A stretch of 64,000 nucleotides of DNA from NCBI GenBank assembly GCA_025024175.1, contig QCXZ01000086.1, forward strand, positions 20,054,245-20,118,244, given 5' to 3'. The DNA is from Rhyzopertha dominica (lineage: Eukaryota; Arthropoda; Insecta; Coleoptera; Bostrichidae). Positions 11,701 through 23,783 of the stretch are shown here, piece by piece. The notes beneath the pieces are model-generated. The model did no database searches and was not told the origin of the DNA. It saw nothing but the letters and a program-made list of their open reading frames with translations. Made by a program: the position numbers and the translations under genes. How positions within the stretch are numbered: the stretch's first letter is position 1; the number at the start of each line of letters is the position of its first letter.

Positions 11701-13750
11701 AAGGCAGAAAGCTCATTCCCACTTATGTAAATGGGTAAAAATTTATTACAATCCCGTTGATTTAAAATTAAAAAAAAAAACAAAATGCAAAAATTTATGT
11801 TTTCCGACATATTTCAAAAACTAAGCAAGATATCGAAACAAGTGCTAGATTTTCAAATTGCATGAAAATGTGCAAATTTTCTCTTATTTTTCCGTGTATA
11901 AAAAGATATGGAATTTTGTTAGAACAAAGAACTTGGAGTCCGCGGACTGAAGTGGAGGTGAATTCTGAACTCAACACTGTCCATTATGGTGATGGCTGGT
12001 ATAACTTCACCTGTAGGAAAAATGAGGCTTACTTTTGAATCAAAAAAGTAACTGCAAAAGAAAAACATCAGTATTAACGAACGTAAAATTTTATTAAATG
12101 GAAACAGACTTTTACAATAAATGAGGTAGGTATTAATAAACTTCGAAAAGTGGCTTCCAAAAAGTCAAAAACAGTAAGGTATGAATGCGCTAGTTACCGA
12201 AGCCATTTATACGTTTAGTATAACGTCGAAGTGTCGGTTACACTTAACTTCCATGTTCTTGGATAATATTTAAATGGACGGTTAGAATAGAGATCAAAAT
12301 TTGCGTAATTATCTAAATGCGTCACAGTAGAGTGACATTAAAAACGTACACGATTAAGTTTAGTTCCCCGTTTTAATTCCGACTGGGTGCACTTAATGGC
12401 AGCGCCATTAGGTATCGCAGGACACGTGTCCTGGGCGTCCGTTGGGGTAAAAAAAGGCGTTTTATTTCCTGTCCACGCACGTAACATTGCAATTATAGTT
12501 CGCCGGCGACCAAGTTCAAGTGGATTAACCAGACCGACGGCATGGGCTGGCCAAGACGTTGTTCCATCGCGAATCCAACCACCAATTTAAATGGGCCGCT
12601 AAGTGGTGAATCACGGACAGGTTCCGACGTCGGTGGAAGCCTGAGAACGAGGTAAAGGAGCGGGCAAAAATTCCAGGCCTTTGTTTACCATGTGGGCATA
12701 CGATAGACCGAGAACTTCTTCAAATGCTAATTGCCTAGACGTATATGGCGAGAAGCGCGCGGCTAGGGATGTTAAGTAACAGGCTTTGTTCGCAGTCGCC
12801 TTTCGTTTTTCGACTGAAGCTGCTACTTTTACTGAGGAAAACGTCATTTACATTATGCAAGGGATGTGAACTCTGTTCCTCATTTAATAAAACGACTAGC
12901 ATTCACATTCGATGTAGAAATATTACCCACTCAATGAGCTGTTGTTATGTGTTCATCTTCAAATCAGTAATCTTCGGCGCACATGGCTTCTTAATGTCTC
13001 TATAATCTTTTACCTTCTATGTTTTTCTTTATAATTTTCAAAACAGTCTGATACTGCTAAATCCGGAGAAGAAGGTCCGTACTCATGCAATTTCAGCTAC
13101 ATTTTGAAATGCAATTAATGACTTGTGAGCAGAAGCGTAGTCTTGCAAAATAAGCATCATTTTCCCTGTTTCCGAGAAATTATCCCACAATTATCTTATG
13201 TACTGGTACCGTCAGGTATCTGTGCGGATGAAATCGGCAGAGCAATAGATGCGCAATAGCCCAGATAGCAAACCGCTTATTGCAGCTCATTTTGGGCCTA
13301 GACTTTGGAGCAAACAGATACCTAGAATGCAAAGGTTGTATTCAGGTAGTTTCCCGTACTTTATCGGGACCGCAAGCACATACAATCAGTGAGTTGCATG
13401 TATGTTTTTAGAATTTCAAACATTAAATGGTAATGAGCAGATTAAAATAGGAGTAGACACCTTTCCTAAATTTCAAGTAACTATTAAAGCCATTTTAAAA
13501 AATATATAACTATTTCATTGGAAGTGTGCGTTTCAATTTTATCATGGAATTTAGTTCCAAACTGAGAATACAAAAGTTATGCGGTCAAAGTCGAGAAGTT
13601 ACCGCAAATGTGATGGAAGTAGTATGAATGATACGCACATTTTTTAATAAACTTTTTGCGTGGACCGGAGGGGGCCAGCCACCCACATTTAACTCTTAAC
13701 TTTGAAACGGTAAAGTATTTTTTTCAAAAATGTGTTTTATCTTTGGGGCT
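8701..13750. other. AT-rich intron tract, no gene recognised
   Basis: About 5 kb of low-GC sequence. It includes a C15 run at 10746-10760. A GC-richer patch around 12390-12800 has short frames but no splice-bounded exon I can support. Confidence 0.45.
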
Positions 13751-13754
13751 TGTA

Positions 13755-14161
13755 AATAAAAAACGGTACTCTTTGTTCATGCGGCAGAAATTGACCATTT
13801 CCGAGAAGATTGCAGTTAAATGTTACAATTCACATTTTCACTGCCTAATTAAATATTTTTTTTATCAAATTGGCCGTGATAAATAATGCAACTCTGTTTG
13901 ATGTCACTGTTGAAATACTTTTGAATGAATATGACAACGTACTCATTTATTTGAATATGTCATTACTATTGTTTCAGCATTTTTACCAATTTCTGGCAAA
14001 ATATGAATGTAACAGTGACATCTAACACAGTATTATTATTTATCACGGCCAATTTGATAAAAAAATTGATTTAGTTAAGCAGCGAAAGTGTGAATCCTCA
14101 CATTTAACTGCATTTTCCTCGGATAGGGTCAATTTTAGCCGTATGAACAGAGTACTTTTTT

Positions 14162-14165
<4 letters not shown>
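13755..14165. repeat. Foldback element with ~155 bp inverted arms
   Basis: The left arm (13755-13910) and right arm (14005-14165) are imperfect reverse complements. Shared blocks include ATCAAATTGGCCGTGATAAA, TGCAGTTAAATGT and GTACTCT followed by GTTCAT. The spacer is about 95 bp and has a weaker internal repeat with ATGAATATGAC. There is no coding capacity. It is a snapback MITE or an inverted duplication. Confidence 0.65.

Positions 14166-14208
<43 letters not shown>
14165..14208. repeat. (TA)n microsatellite
   Basis: About 22 uninterrupted TA units abut the right arm of the foldback element. Confidence 0.95.
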
Positions 14209-14211
<3 letters not shown>

Positions 14212-14761
14212 AAAAAAACGTGGAATGCTCAACTCAACTCAAGGAGGCCAACACTGCCTCCAAATAAGTGAAGGAAGATACAGTTAATCTGATAAGACTC
14301 ACAACTAATAGCCTGTTATCTCATCATGACAGAGTGACAGTTCTGGGAGAGGATATAGACCTTCCCGTCATTGTGTACTCACTCATTGCAGCCCATATGA
14401 AAGCAAAATCTCTTTAAGTTTATGCCTCACGCCACGTTCAGTGATAAAAGTATTGATAAATCATCGGGTGTGTATAGTACAGCATTGATAGTTTTTGTTA
14501 GATCTTTCTCGCCTGAAAACTGGCTGTGCAGCTAGTCGATAAACAATAGTTTCAAAGGTCTTTGCAGTTCCCTCAAAATGCATCATTTTGACGAGGTAGC
14601 AAATTGTCTTTTCAGAATAGGTACCCGGAAAAAATACTAGTAATAGGGTTTTCCCTGTTCATCTAGAAATTAGACCAGTAGCCCTTTTTAATAGTAGCGT
14701 ATAATTTTCAAATCTTCTGAAATCGAATCTACTCTAATAAAATGCCATTCCGCAATAGCCG

Positions 14762-15558
14762 CATAAAAAACCGCTGCAAATTGAATCAATACTTCCATAT
14801 CCAATTGTCAAAATGACATTTACGTTTTATTTCTTATACTGTACGATTAGTAATCAGGTTTTGAGCAATTTTTCTCTCTACACATCTTTTCTAAGATAAA
14901 CGGTCCTCGTGGTATCTGTTTTTTTCCAAATAACTCGGAAAGTATTAACTTAACAAAAAAATTACAAGAGTGCATTCCGATCAGAAATTTGATTTCCTAC
15001 ATAGTACCAAAATTACAAAAATCGTACGAACAGGGACCAAAATACGATTATTGGAAATATTTCGAAAATGTCAAAATTTTGGATAAATTTTCTAAGACAC
15101 TTTTTGTGAGATATTTTATTTCCTATCTGATGGTATTTTCATGTTTTGAATATATTAAATATATTCGAAGATGTTTAGGAAAAACCGTTTTCTTTAAGTG
15201 ACGCTTTTTTGCTAAATCTTCTAAACAATTTGCTGCACTGAAAATTTATAAGGGCGAATAATACACGCAGTTATACTACTAATCACATACTAAAACGAAA
15301 AAAAAAATAAAATGTGCAAAAAGGGTAGTTACCCCCAATTTCGCCCCTTCCCGATACCCTACTTACCCCAAAAACAATAGGTCGCTTTGGGTAGTTGAGA
15401 TTGTTAAGTCTTTCGAAAGTTATCGTGTCCACAAACAAAACCACAGATACACAGACAAGAAATTTTTTTGTTCAAATTTTGTTTTTTTACGTTTTCGACC
15501 ATTTAAAAGCGAATAAGCAAATAAAAAATTTTGAAAATTTTTTCGCGATACATTACTA
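14762..15558 (+). repeat. Unclassified ~830 bp interspersed repeat, copy 2
   Basis: Colinear with the copy at 4525 over nearly its whole length, from AAACCGCTGCAAATTGAATC to TTCGCGATACATTAC. It differs by a deletion near the 3' third and scattered substitutions, so it is an independent older insertion and not a recent duplication. Confidence 0.75.
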
Positions 15559-17040
15559 AGTACAGTATGAAACATTTCACTTCAGATAAATNCAGCTTTG
15601 CCATCGAAAACACAGTTTTTGCTGATCGATCAGAAAAGGACTCGATTCGTTTTGTTTTCTGTGGATTGCGCAATTCGCACTCAGCTTCCAGGATGGGCAG
15701 ATCAAACAGCATACTTCGCCAATATAAATATTTGCGATATCAATGAGCTGCTGTGGTGAAATTTTTAAGTGCGAATTTTAGCATGTACTCTGCACTATAA
15801 AAATGCATCAATGGAACGTCTTCCGCTTATAGAAGCGGCTACTTTCGATTAGTTTCACCGCAATTTCAAGAAAAATACTCGGGTTTGCAAAGCTTTCCAT
15901 AAGAAGGTGCGCGAGACAGATACGGAATTCCTTTGTAATAATAAACTATTATAGGGTCAGCTGGCAATCCCGAAGCAGAAACTGCACCTGAAGGGGTTAA
16001 AAAATTTTCTCCAGATGGCCCACTCGAGCACCGCCTTTGTTCTAGTACAATAAGTGGGATCCTGCACCCTGATTATACCCCGGTACTCCCACGCCTAACC
16101 TACGATCGCGTGCAGTTAACGAAGGGTCAAAGTTCGCGGTTTGATTTACGATAATCGAGAGGGTTTCAAACCTGCAACCGTTTAGCTTTTTAATGGCACC
16201 ATCAAAATCACTTTCGAAACGTTTCTAGACGCCAAGGGAAACCATCACGATGCGCTAAGCGATATTTTAAGCTCGTCCTTTGTTCTTCGCAACGCTAATT
16301 CCTACGTCAAATAAAAACGCACCTTTAAGGAGGATTTGATTAATAACACGGTTGTGCAAGACTGATATTGAGCCGGTTGGAATAAAAAACGGGCATGACG
16401 TGAGATCGGCCCAGCCAATTTACGACGGTAGCCTGCTACCGGCCGTGGCATTTCGAGCGATTGTTCTACAAGTAATGATAGAGAGAGCAACAATTCGGCC
16501 TTTTTGAGGAACCGAGCCTGTTATTTCGCTATGGCCCAGTTGTTTTTTTCGTAGCGACATAACAGTACAACGGCCCGTGGAAATCGCCAACTTTTCTTCA
16601 CACGAGTGCCGAGGCCGAAAAGTCAACAAGCTGGGAAAAGGAAACAATCGAAGGCTAAATAAGCAGTGTGAAGCAAGTGCGTTTTAATAATAAAGACTTA
16701 CTGCAAACACATGCGGAAAGTAAGCGGAATTACCGAGTAGCTTGCGTAACTGTGACGAGTGACACGCAGCAGACGAGAATTGCCGCAATTAGATGGTTCA
16801 TAACACGAGATCAACTAATTTTGCCCAAGGACCAAGCTAAGAGACCCCACACCAGATAATGTATGTATCTAGTTGACTCGGGGAGTTTATAAGTGGACAA
16901 AATTGGATATATTGCTACGATTAGACCTGTCTGATTTCTGTAAGTTGAACAAAGAATGAAGAAGAGATGGCATGTCTAAGAAAAATCGCCCACCTTTGAT
17001 ACAGCGGTAAGTATGACGTGGAGACGTCTATTTTAAATTA
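15559..17040. other. Intron sequence, nothing recognised
   Basis: Mixed composition. The stretch 16080-16660 is GC-richer with overlapping short frames on both strands, but none has a motif or clear splice borders. Confidence 0.4.
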
Positions 17041-17285
17041 TTGTCATTAACCATTTTTTCGCTTTTCCAATGGGCTCAAAAGCTCATTGGGCAATCGGCA
17101 ATATCGATCTCTGTACTTACCGACCGTACCGTACCTAAGTCGTAGTTCGTAAACCCACCGCTAGATGACTCATTACTGATTTTCTCAAAATGACCGGTCA
17201 ATCAGCAATGTAGACCTCTGTACTTACAGACCGTACCAACCTGCGTCGTAAGAACACCGCTAGATGACTCATTGTAAGCGCAATA
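17041..17285 (-). repeat. Two-unit tandem repeat with TCTGTAAGTACAGAG, locus 1
   Basis: Two units about 106 bp apart share CTCTGTACTTAC, GACCGTACC and CACCGCTAGATGACTCATT. A hairpin CCAATGGGCT-caaa-AGCTCATTGG precedes them. The same two-unit structure recurs at 44035-44215. On the minus strand, which is the sense strand of the host gene, each unit carries a GTAAGT donor-like sequence. Confidence 0.65.
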
Positions 17286-19753
17286 CAACGCAGTTTACAG
17301 AATGAAGCCTTCTTCTGGTGTACAAACTGTCCATATTACACCTTTCAAACGTTACTTTAGTTCTGAGGATGACCCACAACAGGATAAACATCGCCAATAA
17401 CAAAATTTGAGACTTTATCTAAACGACGTTGTATTTGTTGTACAAAAATAAATCGATAAAACAAACTGGTTCCTCCCATATTCTCAGCAGCACAGTAATT
17501 TGTACAAATGCCATCAACCCATTTAGCAGCATCGTGCTGCTCAGCTATATGTTGGAAAAAATGTGGAGAAGTGGACTTAAAAACAGACCAGAGCCTTGTG
17601 ATTGTCCAAATATCAGGAAACGCCTACGCAAGCAGGTTTGAGGATTTGTTATTATGTTATTGCGAACCAAGTGAAGGTGATTCTTCTGCTAATAAACAAA
17701 TTTGTTAGGAACATATTTATTAATGAAGAAGAGTTAGGTAGACATTCCCAATTAGTATAAGCAATGCCAATATTACAGATAGCATCCAACAACGCCAAGT
17801 CCAGAGGAAGTAATATACCCCTAGAGGTTAAAACAACTTCAAAAATTATGAAGCAGTGGCGACACTCTTCCACCAAATGAATTGGTATTATATCAGGCAT
17901 GTTAAAATCACATACAACATACATGTGTTGTTGCTGTCAATGTAATCAACGTTTCTAAATGTCCAGTATGGGTGTAACGTAAACATAAATTCTTTTTTTA
18001 TATATAACAATCCGATATTTTTAACTCAGACGAATGTTGAATTGTTTTTTGGACACGATGTATTATTTTGAAATTTGACAGTGTCAAATCTTGTGAAAAA
18101 GAGGGTCATTCTATTGATCCTCATCGTCCTATGCAGCCATTCGGAAAAGTATTATTGACGAACTGGGGCGTCAAAGTATCAAAATATCGCTCTGTAGTTC
18201 CTTTGTCACGTCCTCGTCAGAATCTGGTTACTGTTTATGCTACAGATCTAAAGGTATGATAATGTCTCATCGAATTAGGGTTCCCCTTACTGTAGCAACC
18301 TGCTTCACAGTGTTTATGGTAGTAACTTTTAAGCTACTCGCTGCTACTTAAATACACTTCGCACGTTTCTATGACCTGATGTATGGAAGAAAATGCATCC
18401 TTAGAAACAGGCTCAAGATTTCGAAAACATATACATTTAGGACTACCCTGGAGAACAATGCTTCGCCCCGCGATATTATTCTATGAATTAAGCTTAACAG
18501 TATTGGACAAGTATTGCGCGTGTATTCATATAATTCATCACGACGTTGGTACAAGCAAGCTTCCACTATATGGATTCCGATATGCTTGAATGCTTACCAT
18601 ATGCGCATTGAATATGTCAACGTCGATGGAAAGAAGATTCTCCGAACGTTTTGGCTTGCTGCTATAGATGGAACCCACAGATCGATTTAAAGAATGGAAA
18701 CATTCTCGTTTTCGACAACCCCGAGATAATCCTATTTAAAATTCGACAGGCAAACTGCTGCTTGACTTGAAATACACAACGAATACGTCAAACGTCAAAT
18801 GCCAGCAAAATGGTTGCCAAAGCCACTAACCCCAGAACTGATAAAATGACGCGTTGATGCTTCGGTATGAAGTAGAAGACGCCCTTCTGACAAGGGAGAT
18901 GCGCCACCCTTCTTCGCCGAAACTCAAAACATTTCGTACACAGCTCTGGGCAGACCAGGTTACGCTGACTCTTTTTTGTGGGATGCAAATGAACTAATAT
19001 TGAAGGGATCACTGTTACAAATGACACATACTCGGTGCTCCTGAAGAACCGTTTCAAGCCAACCGTCAGAACCGAAAGGAGGGGATTTTTGCAACACGAC
19101 ATCGCAGGCCGAGAATTTAAGCAATTGTCATGCTTTTGGTCAACTTAAAGAGGCATTAATTGGGAAAAAAACAAAGCAATGATGAAGTGATCTAGGCGGC
19201 AAGTGAGTGGATCTGGACATGCCCAAATGATTTTTTCTTCGGGTATTGGGTATTCCAAAATGATGGAGGAAATGTACAGAACCTAGTGAAAACTACTAAC
19301 ATCTAAATTTACCATAAATGATCAAAACATAATTACTTTAGTGTTTTTGTGATGAAGGTAACCTCAAGAAAATAGCACGACTGGCACCGATAGCTACCAG
19401 TGACACGTGCGACGCTGGCTTCCGCGTCTTTGTGTCCGTTTCTGTCAAAACAGGACGGGTGGAAACCCCCTCGAACGAATCAATTCATCAACTCCCCCGC
19501 ACCGGCAGTTGGTATGTAATTATGCGAACGGTTATTAGAAACACAAAAACGCGGTTCCATTGTACCGTGTGGGTCATTAACATCGGTGGACGTAGTTTAC
19601 ATACAGGGAACCTCTGAAGACAACGGCGAGTTAGTCGATCATGTCAGTGGTCAACGGTTCAGTGGAACAGGTAAATGGGTGTAGCCGCGGCCACTGCAGA
19701 TGGCCAATTAATGAGGAGTAATCGTAATACGATACGCGGACGCTGCAACTTAC
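17286..19753. other. Intron sequence downstream of exon C, no exon recognised
   Basis: Unique-looking sequence. A plus-strand frame at 18068-18259 (PHRPMQPFGKVLLTNWGVKV) looks somewhat protein-like, but its ends are not supported and I assign no gene. Confidence 0.4.
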
Positions 19754-19954
19754 CCGATAGATATCCCGTTTAGACAAGGACTCGATGTAGCACTGCCATT
19801 CCAGGGACCTCAGGAACAGGAGGTGCCAGCGCCTCTCGAGACCGTTTGCGACACGCCGGACGTTGGCGGTATTGCAACTAGCATCTGTACGCTTGCACAA
19901 CTTCACCACCGAACTGACGATCTTCCCGTGGTTCTCGATGTCACGATGCAACAC
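19754..19954 (-). CDS. Exon C: spectrin-repeat segment of klarsicht/nesprin-like protein
   Basis: A TTTTTTCCAG acceptor and a GTAAGT donor on the minus strand bracket 201 nt, exactly 67 codons, phase 0 at both ends. The peptide contains HRDIENHGKIVSSVVKLC and then LERRWHLLFLRSLEWQCYIE, two amphipathic helices with paired Trp residues as in nesprin-type spectrin repeats. It directly continues the helix that ends exon B, so the repeat is split by a very large intron. The Gypsy element at 21136 starts about 1.2 kb upstream of this exon. Confidence 0.85.
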
Positions 19955-21135
19955 CTGGAAAAAAGGATAATCGTTAGGGTCGAAATTTTAACGCGGACTT
20001 GCCACCCGAGGCGATATCCACCATTCTCCAATCTCCGCACTCGCGTCCTTATTCAATCCATCTTCATATCGCAAATTATGACCGCTGGCACGCAGATTTA
20101 TTTAATTTCGAGTGTTAAAGGTGGAGAAATTGCAGTTGCGTTTATGATTGAAGTGAAATCTACGCGAAGATAATTAAACGGGAATCATGAAGGTTCGGGG
20201 CGTGTTAATTAACCGCATAGGCGGTTCGTTGATAATCGCGACTTTTTAATAAAATGTTTAAAACATCACAGTACAATTCTTCCGCAAGGATAAACATACG
20301 ACGTTGTTGACAAAGAGTCGCTTTGCAATGCGCAAGGTTAAGGCTGCATGCAATGCGGTTAACAGTAGATTCGTAGCAGATGTTGCAAATCGTAATTAGT
20401 ATGCATGAAAAGGCGAAATTTAAATATTGTTCATGGGCTATTAGAGACAGTGACGCGAATTCCTAAGTATAAACAAAATGTAGGCACGTACAGAACGCCA
20501 TGAGGTTCAAGAGGGTACGTAGAATCGTTTTCGTAATTAATTAGTAGTCATAATTCAGCAAACTATTCANCATGGNTTTTGATCAAAATGTGTACAGGGT
20601 GTCCGTCCCATTTTCGTTGTAATTGTAGGGTACCTCGGTAACTATAAATGCTAAAGCGTTGCGGTTTCGACTTTACTGTATTACTCTTTTGTTGTGAGTT
20701 GAGCTACACCATCGCCATTTTTGTATAGTCTTTTGTTTTAATGCCATAGCCAACTTTTGAAAAATGTAACATTTCTTCAGTTCTCAATATCTCGATTGGC
20801 TATGTAGATACAAAAAAAACTTTAAAGACATTTTTATAGATATTTTTATTCTGAATCCAGTGGCGTACTCAGAATCTTTTTAGGGAATAACATTTTAGAG
20901 ATATAACAACCTTGTAATAATTAGATATTCTTTTTAAAGCATAAGCGATTTCTTTTACACATTCTAGCCAAATTTTAATAAACAAGTAACACATTTGATT
21001 TGCACATAAGAAACAGAACTACAGTTTATGGTGGTGGACGGGTCAGACCATAAACAAGTGTACCCCGACATTATGATGTTAGGAAACTAGTAGTATACAT
21101 TCGAACAAGATTTGCAGTATGACAGGGCTGCGACT
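19955..21135. other. Start of the 42 kb intron, upstream of the Gypsy insertion
   Basis: Includes a transposon-end-like TGTACAGGGTGTCCGTCCC near 20592. Otherwise it is unique or AT-rich. Two N bases lie near 20570. Confidence 0.4.
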
Positions 21136-22081
21136 TGTAGCGTGCACTTTTACCGGCGCTAGTAATATTCATTAAAGTACCAGCACGCGCCATCTGTTCA
21201 CAGAACTCTCAATATATTTCTTATAACTTTTCTTGTAACAATTTTTATTCGGGACTAGTGGGACATTGATAAAAGTGGCTACGTGCGTTTCACACGTTTA
21301 TCTCTAAGCAGCTTGCTAAATTGTTATAAATTAAGTCGAAAACGTCAAAATATACCGGCAATTTGCAATCTCTGAATCTTTGACGCGACGTACATTGCAA
21401 GTATACAAGCCACAGCCAGAGCACTAACGAGGCCGCACACCAACACAGGTATATATCTTTTTTTTTACTCTCACTTAAAATTTTGCATTCCTAACGTTTC
21501 GCTGTACGTACTTAACACAGGCCTCAGAGTCAGGAGAAGCCTCAAAATTAGGAGAAGGCTAAAACTCCAAGTCAAAGTCCAGGAGAAGCTTCAAAGTCAG
21601 GATAGAGCTCAAAATCAGAAAACCACTTTAGAGGTCCTTTTTTCTGGAAGTTGCCAAGTCAGGTGCACTACAGGCCACAAAGCGATCACGTGAAGGAATC
21701 CGCACCGGCTTAGGTTCCAGCTAAGTGAAAGCTATTATCGTATATTCTTTATTTATTATCCAAAATATCAATTTAAAGTCATTTTCGCATTAAACATCTA
21801 AGTTAAAATCTTGAGTGTGAGGAAACCATACGTATGGGCTCTAGCTCCGTTTTGTACAACATCATTGCTCAAATCTGTCAAACTTGATTTCAATATATAT
21901 AACTTTAGCACACAGCTTTTTTTTTTTGATTTATTGGTTGGTCAATGTGTGCATGCTACCATTTTTTTTTTTTAACAATCAATTGGCGCCCAATTTATTT
22001 TCTATTTTAATAACGAGCCCACCCCGCTCTCCAGACAACCACACGAGCCGCCGTACGCTCTGTGTAACCAGGTAGGTTATA
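21136..22081 (+). repeat. 5' LTR of Gypsy element
   Basis: 946 bp, beginning TGTAGCGTGCACTTTTACC and ending CCAGGTAGGTTATA. It contains an internal stretch of short repeats built on AGGAGAAGC (about 21533-21615) and two long T runs. It differs from the 3' LTR by a single T in the run near 21918. Confidence 0.93.
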
Positions 22082-22083
22082 CA

Positions 22084-22110
22084 AGATTGGCACCCTTTGA
22101 CGTGGGGCTC
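22084..22110 (+). other. Primer-binding-site-like sequence
   Basis: A few bases after the LTR comes TGGCACCCTTTGACGTGGGG, the usual TGG start of a site complementary to a tRNA 3' end. I cannot assign the tRNA from sequence alone. Confidence 0.6.
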
Positions 22111-22445
22111 GAGTTAAGTTTTGTAATATAGTTGTACAATTATTGGCAGTTTAAATTTAAGATATTCAATCACGGAAAATTACAAGGTTCCTCTTTACAC
22201 TGTGTTGGTGCGACAAAAACTTGTTTGTGCTCTTTGGCTTATCGCGCATTGAATCTCTCGCTTCATACAGGTGTGCTGAATTGTAGCAGTAAATAGATTC
22301 AACATTTTATCGGTATTCGGAAATATTCATTCCTGAATAATAATTAGTTAAATGGTTTAATCTTTTTTTGGGTCGTTCTTCTATTTCGTAACAGTCCGGT
22401 ACAGTAGATTCATATTCTTGAGCAGTTTTTTTGGTGACTTTAAAT

Positions 22446-23783
22446 ATGGATATCGCGGAATTAAAACCGATATTTTTGCTGTCAGAAGAATTAAATTATG
22501 AACTTCGTATACGGGGTATAGTCACTACGCGGAAAGATGCGAGCATTAAGAGAAAAATGTTAGCAAGGGCTATTGATCTTGAGCGCTTTCGTAATACTGA
22601 ACTAGTCGATCCTGAGTATGATTTTGATAGAGAAACTGTCGCGATAAATGGCATTTTAGAATCAATTCGTCAGCTGATTGATGATTTTGACGGACCCGTT
22701 AGCGATTCGGGATATAAACGTATAAAGTCACGTTTAATTCATGTATTTCATCGCGTAAAACGTATTGTAGTTCCTGTAGATCAAAATAAGGATCTTGTTA
22801 CAACTTTTAAGAATGAATCACACGCCACTTGTCTAGAATTAGATGCGCTACTTCATGATAAAATAGAGGAAGCTCAACAATCGGTGCCTACAAAGAACGA
22901 AATTTCTTGTCAACAATCTCCAGCGAACTCCTCTTTAGTAGAAGTTCCGATCGGTATACCGGGTGCGTCCAAAACAGTACCAGTTTATAAGTGGAACTTG
23001 CATTTTAGCGGTGATGATAATTTTAGCGTTAAATCATTTTTGGATCGGGTTAAAGAACTTAGCGAGGCACGAAATATCGGGAAACAAGAACTTTTTTCAT
23101 CAGCCATTGATTTATTTTCCGGCAGTGCACTTTTATGGTTTAGATCAGTAAGAAGTTACATTAAAAATTGGGATTCGTTAGTTATAGCTCTCAAGACTCA
23201 CTTTTTACCGTCTGATTATGAAGACAGAATTTGGGATGAAATAAGGTCTAGGACACAGGGACATAAAGAACCAGTCCACATTTATGTTGCTGTAATGGAA
23301 ACGCTTTTCAGTAGAATAGACAGACCCGTAGCTGAAGTCACTAAATTAAAGTACATTCGTAGGAATCTTTTACCGCATTATACAAGTCACCTTGCTCTTA
23401 TTGATATTAATTCGATTGTAGAGTTGTTGAACTTTTGTCATAAGATTGATGAAGCCCAGAATATCAAGGTAAATTATCGTACGCCTCCGAATACTTCTAG
23501 TGTTGAACCAGAACTTGCATATGTAGATCGCGAACAACCATGCTCTTCTAGGAGTCACCAAGTTTCTAAGCGAATAGCCACCGTATCTACAAAACCTCCA
23601 GTTAATTCGACACCAAATAAGAGTAGGTCTATAACACATTCGGATAGAACTGTTACTTGTTGGAATTGTAATCAACCTAATCATGTATTTAGTAACTGTA
23701 CTAAGCGACGAAATAAGTTTTGCTATGCTTGTGGAAAACCTGATGTAGTTAAAACTAACTGTTCTTGTTCAAAAAACGAATAA
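22446..23783 (+). CDS. gag: Gypsy Gag polyprotein
   Basis: 445 residues from the ATG at 22446, the first in-frame ATG (an upstream non-ATG extension is not needed). Residues ~175-330 look like the retrotransposon Gag capsid region, with LFSGSALLWFRSVRSYIKNW. Near the C-terminus lies a CCHC zinc knuckle, CWNCNQPNHVFSNC (about residues 405-418). A second CX2CX4-V-X4C block, CYACGKPDVVKTNC (426-439), has Val where His is expected. Gag packages RNA into particles. The stop at 23781 lies inside the pol overlap, right after a slippery heptamer. A 0.36 kb untranslated leader separates it from the LTR. Confidence 0.93.
   Translation: MDIAELKPIFLLSEELNYELRIRGIVTTRKDASIKRKMLARAIDLERFRNTELVDPEYDFDRETVAINGILESIRQLIDDFDGPVSDSGYKRIKSRLIHVFHRVKRIVVPVDQNKDLVTTFKNESHATCLELDALLHDKIEEAQQSVPTKNEISCQQSPANSSLVEVPIGIPGASKTVPVYKWNLHFSGDDNFSVKSFLDRVKELSEARNIGKQELFSSAIDLFSGSALLWFRSVRSYIKNWDSLVIALKTHFLPSDYEDRIWDEIRSRTQGHKEPVHIYVAVMETLFSRIDRPVAEVTKLKYIRRNLLPHYTSHLALIDINSIVELLNFCHKIDEAQNIKVNYRTPPNTSSVEPELAYVDREQPCSSRSHQVSKRIATVSTKPPVNSTPNKSRSITHSDRTVTCWNCNQPNHVFSNCTKRRNKFCYACGKPDVVKTNCSCSKNE

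Noticed and set aside
18068..18259. Plus-strand exon ending at a GTATGA donor-like site
   Set aside because: No acceptor with matching phase and no partner exon found.
22431..22445. Gag start upstream of 22446
   Set aside because: The extension begins at a non-ATG codon. The ATG at 22446 is the first in frame.
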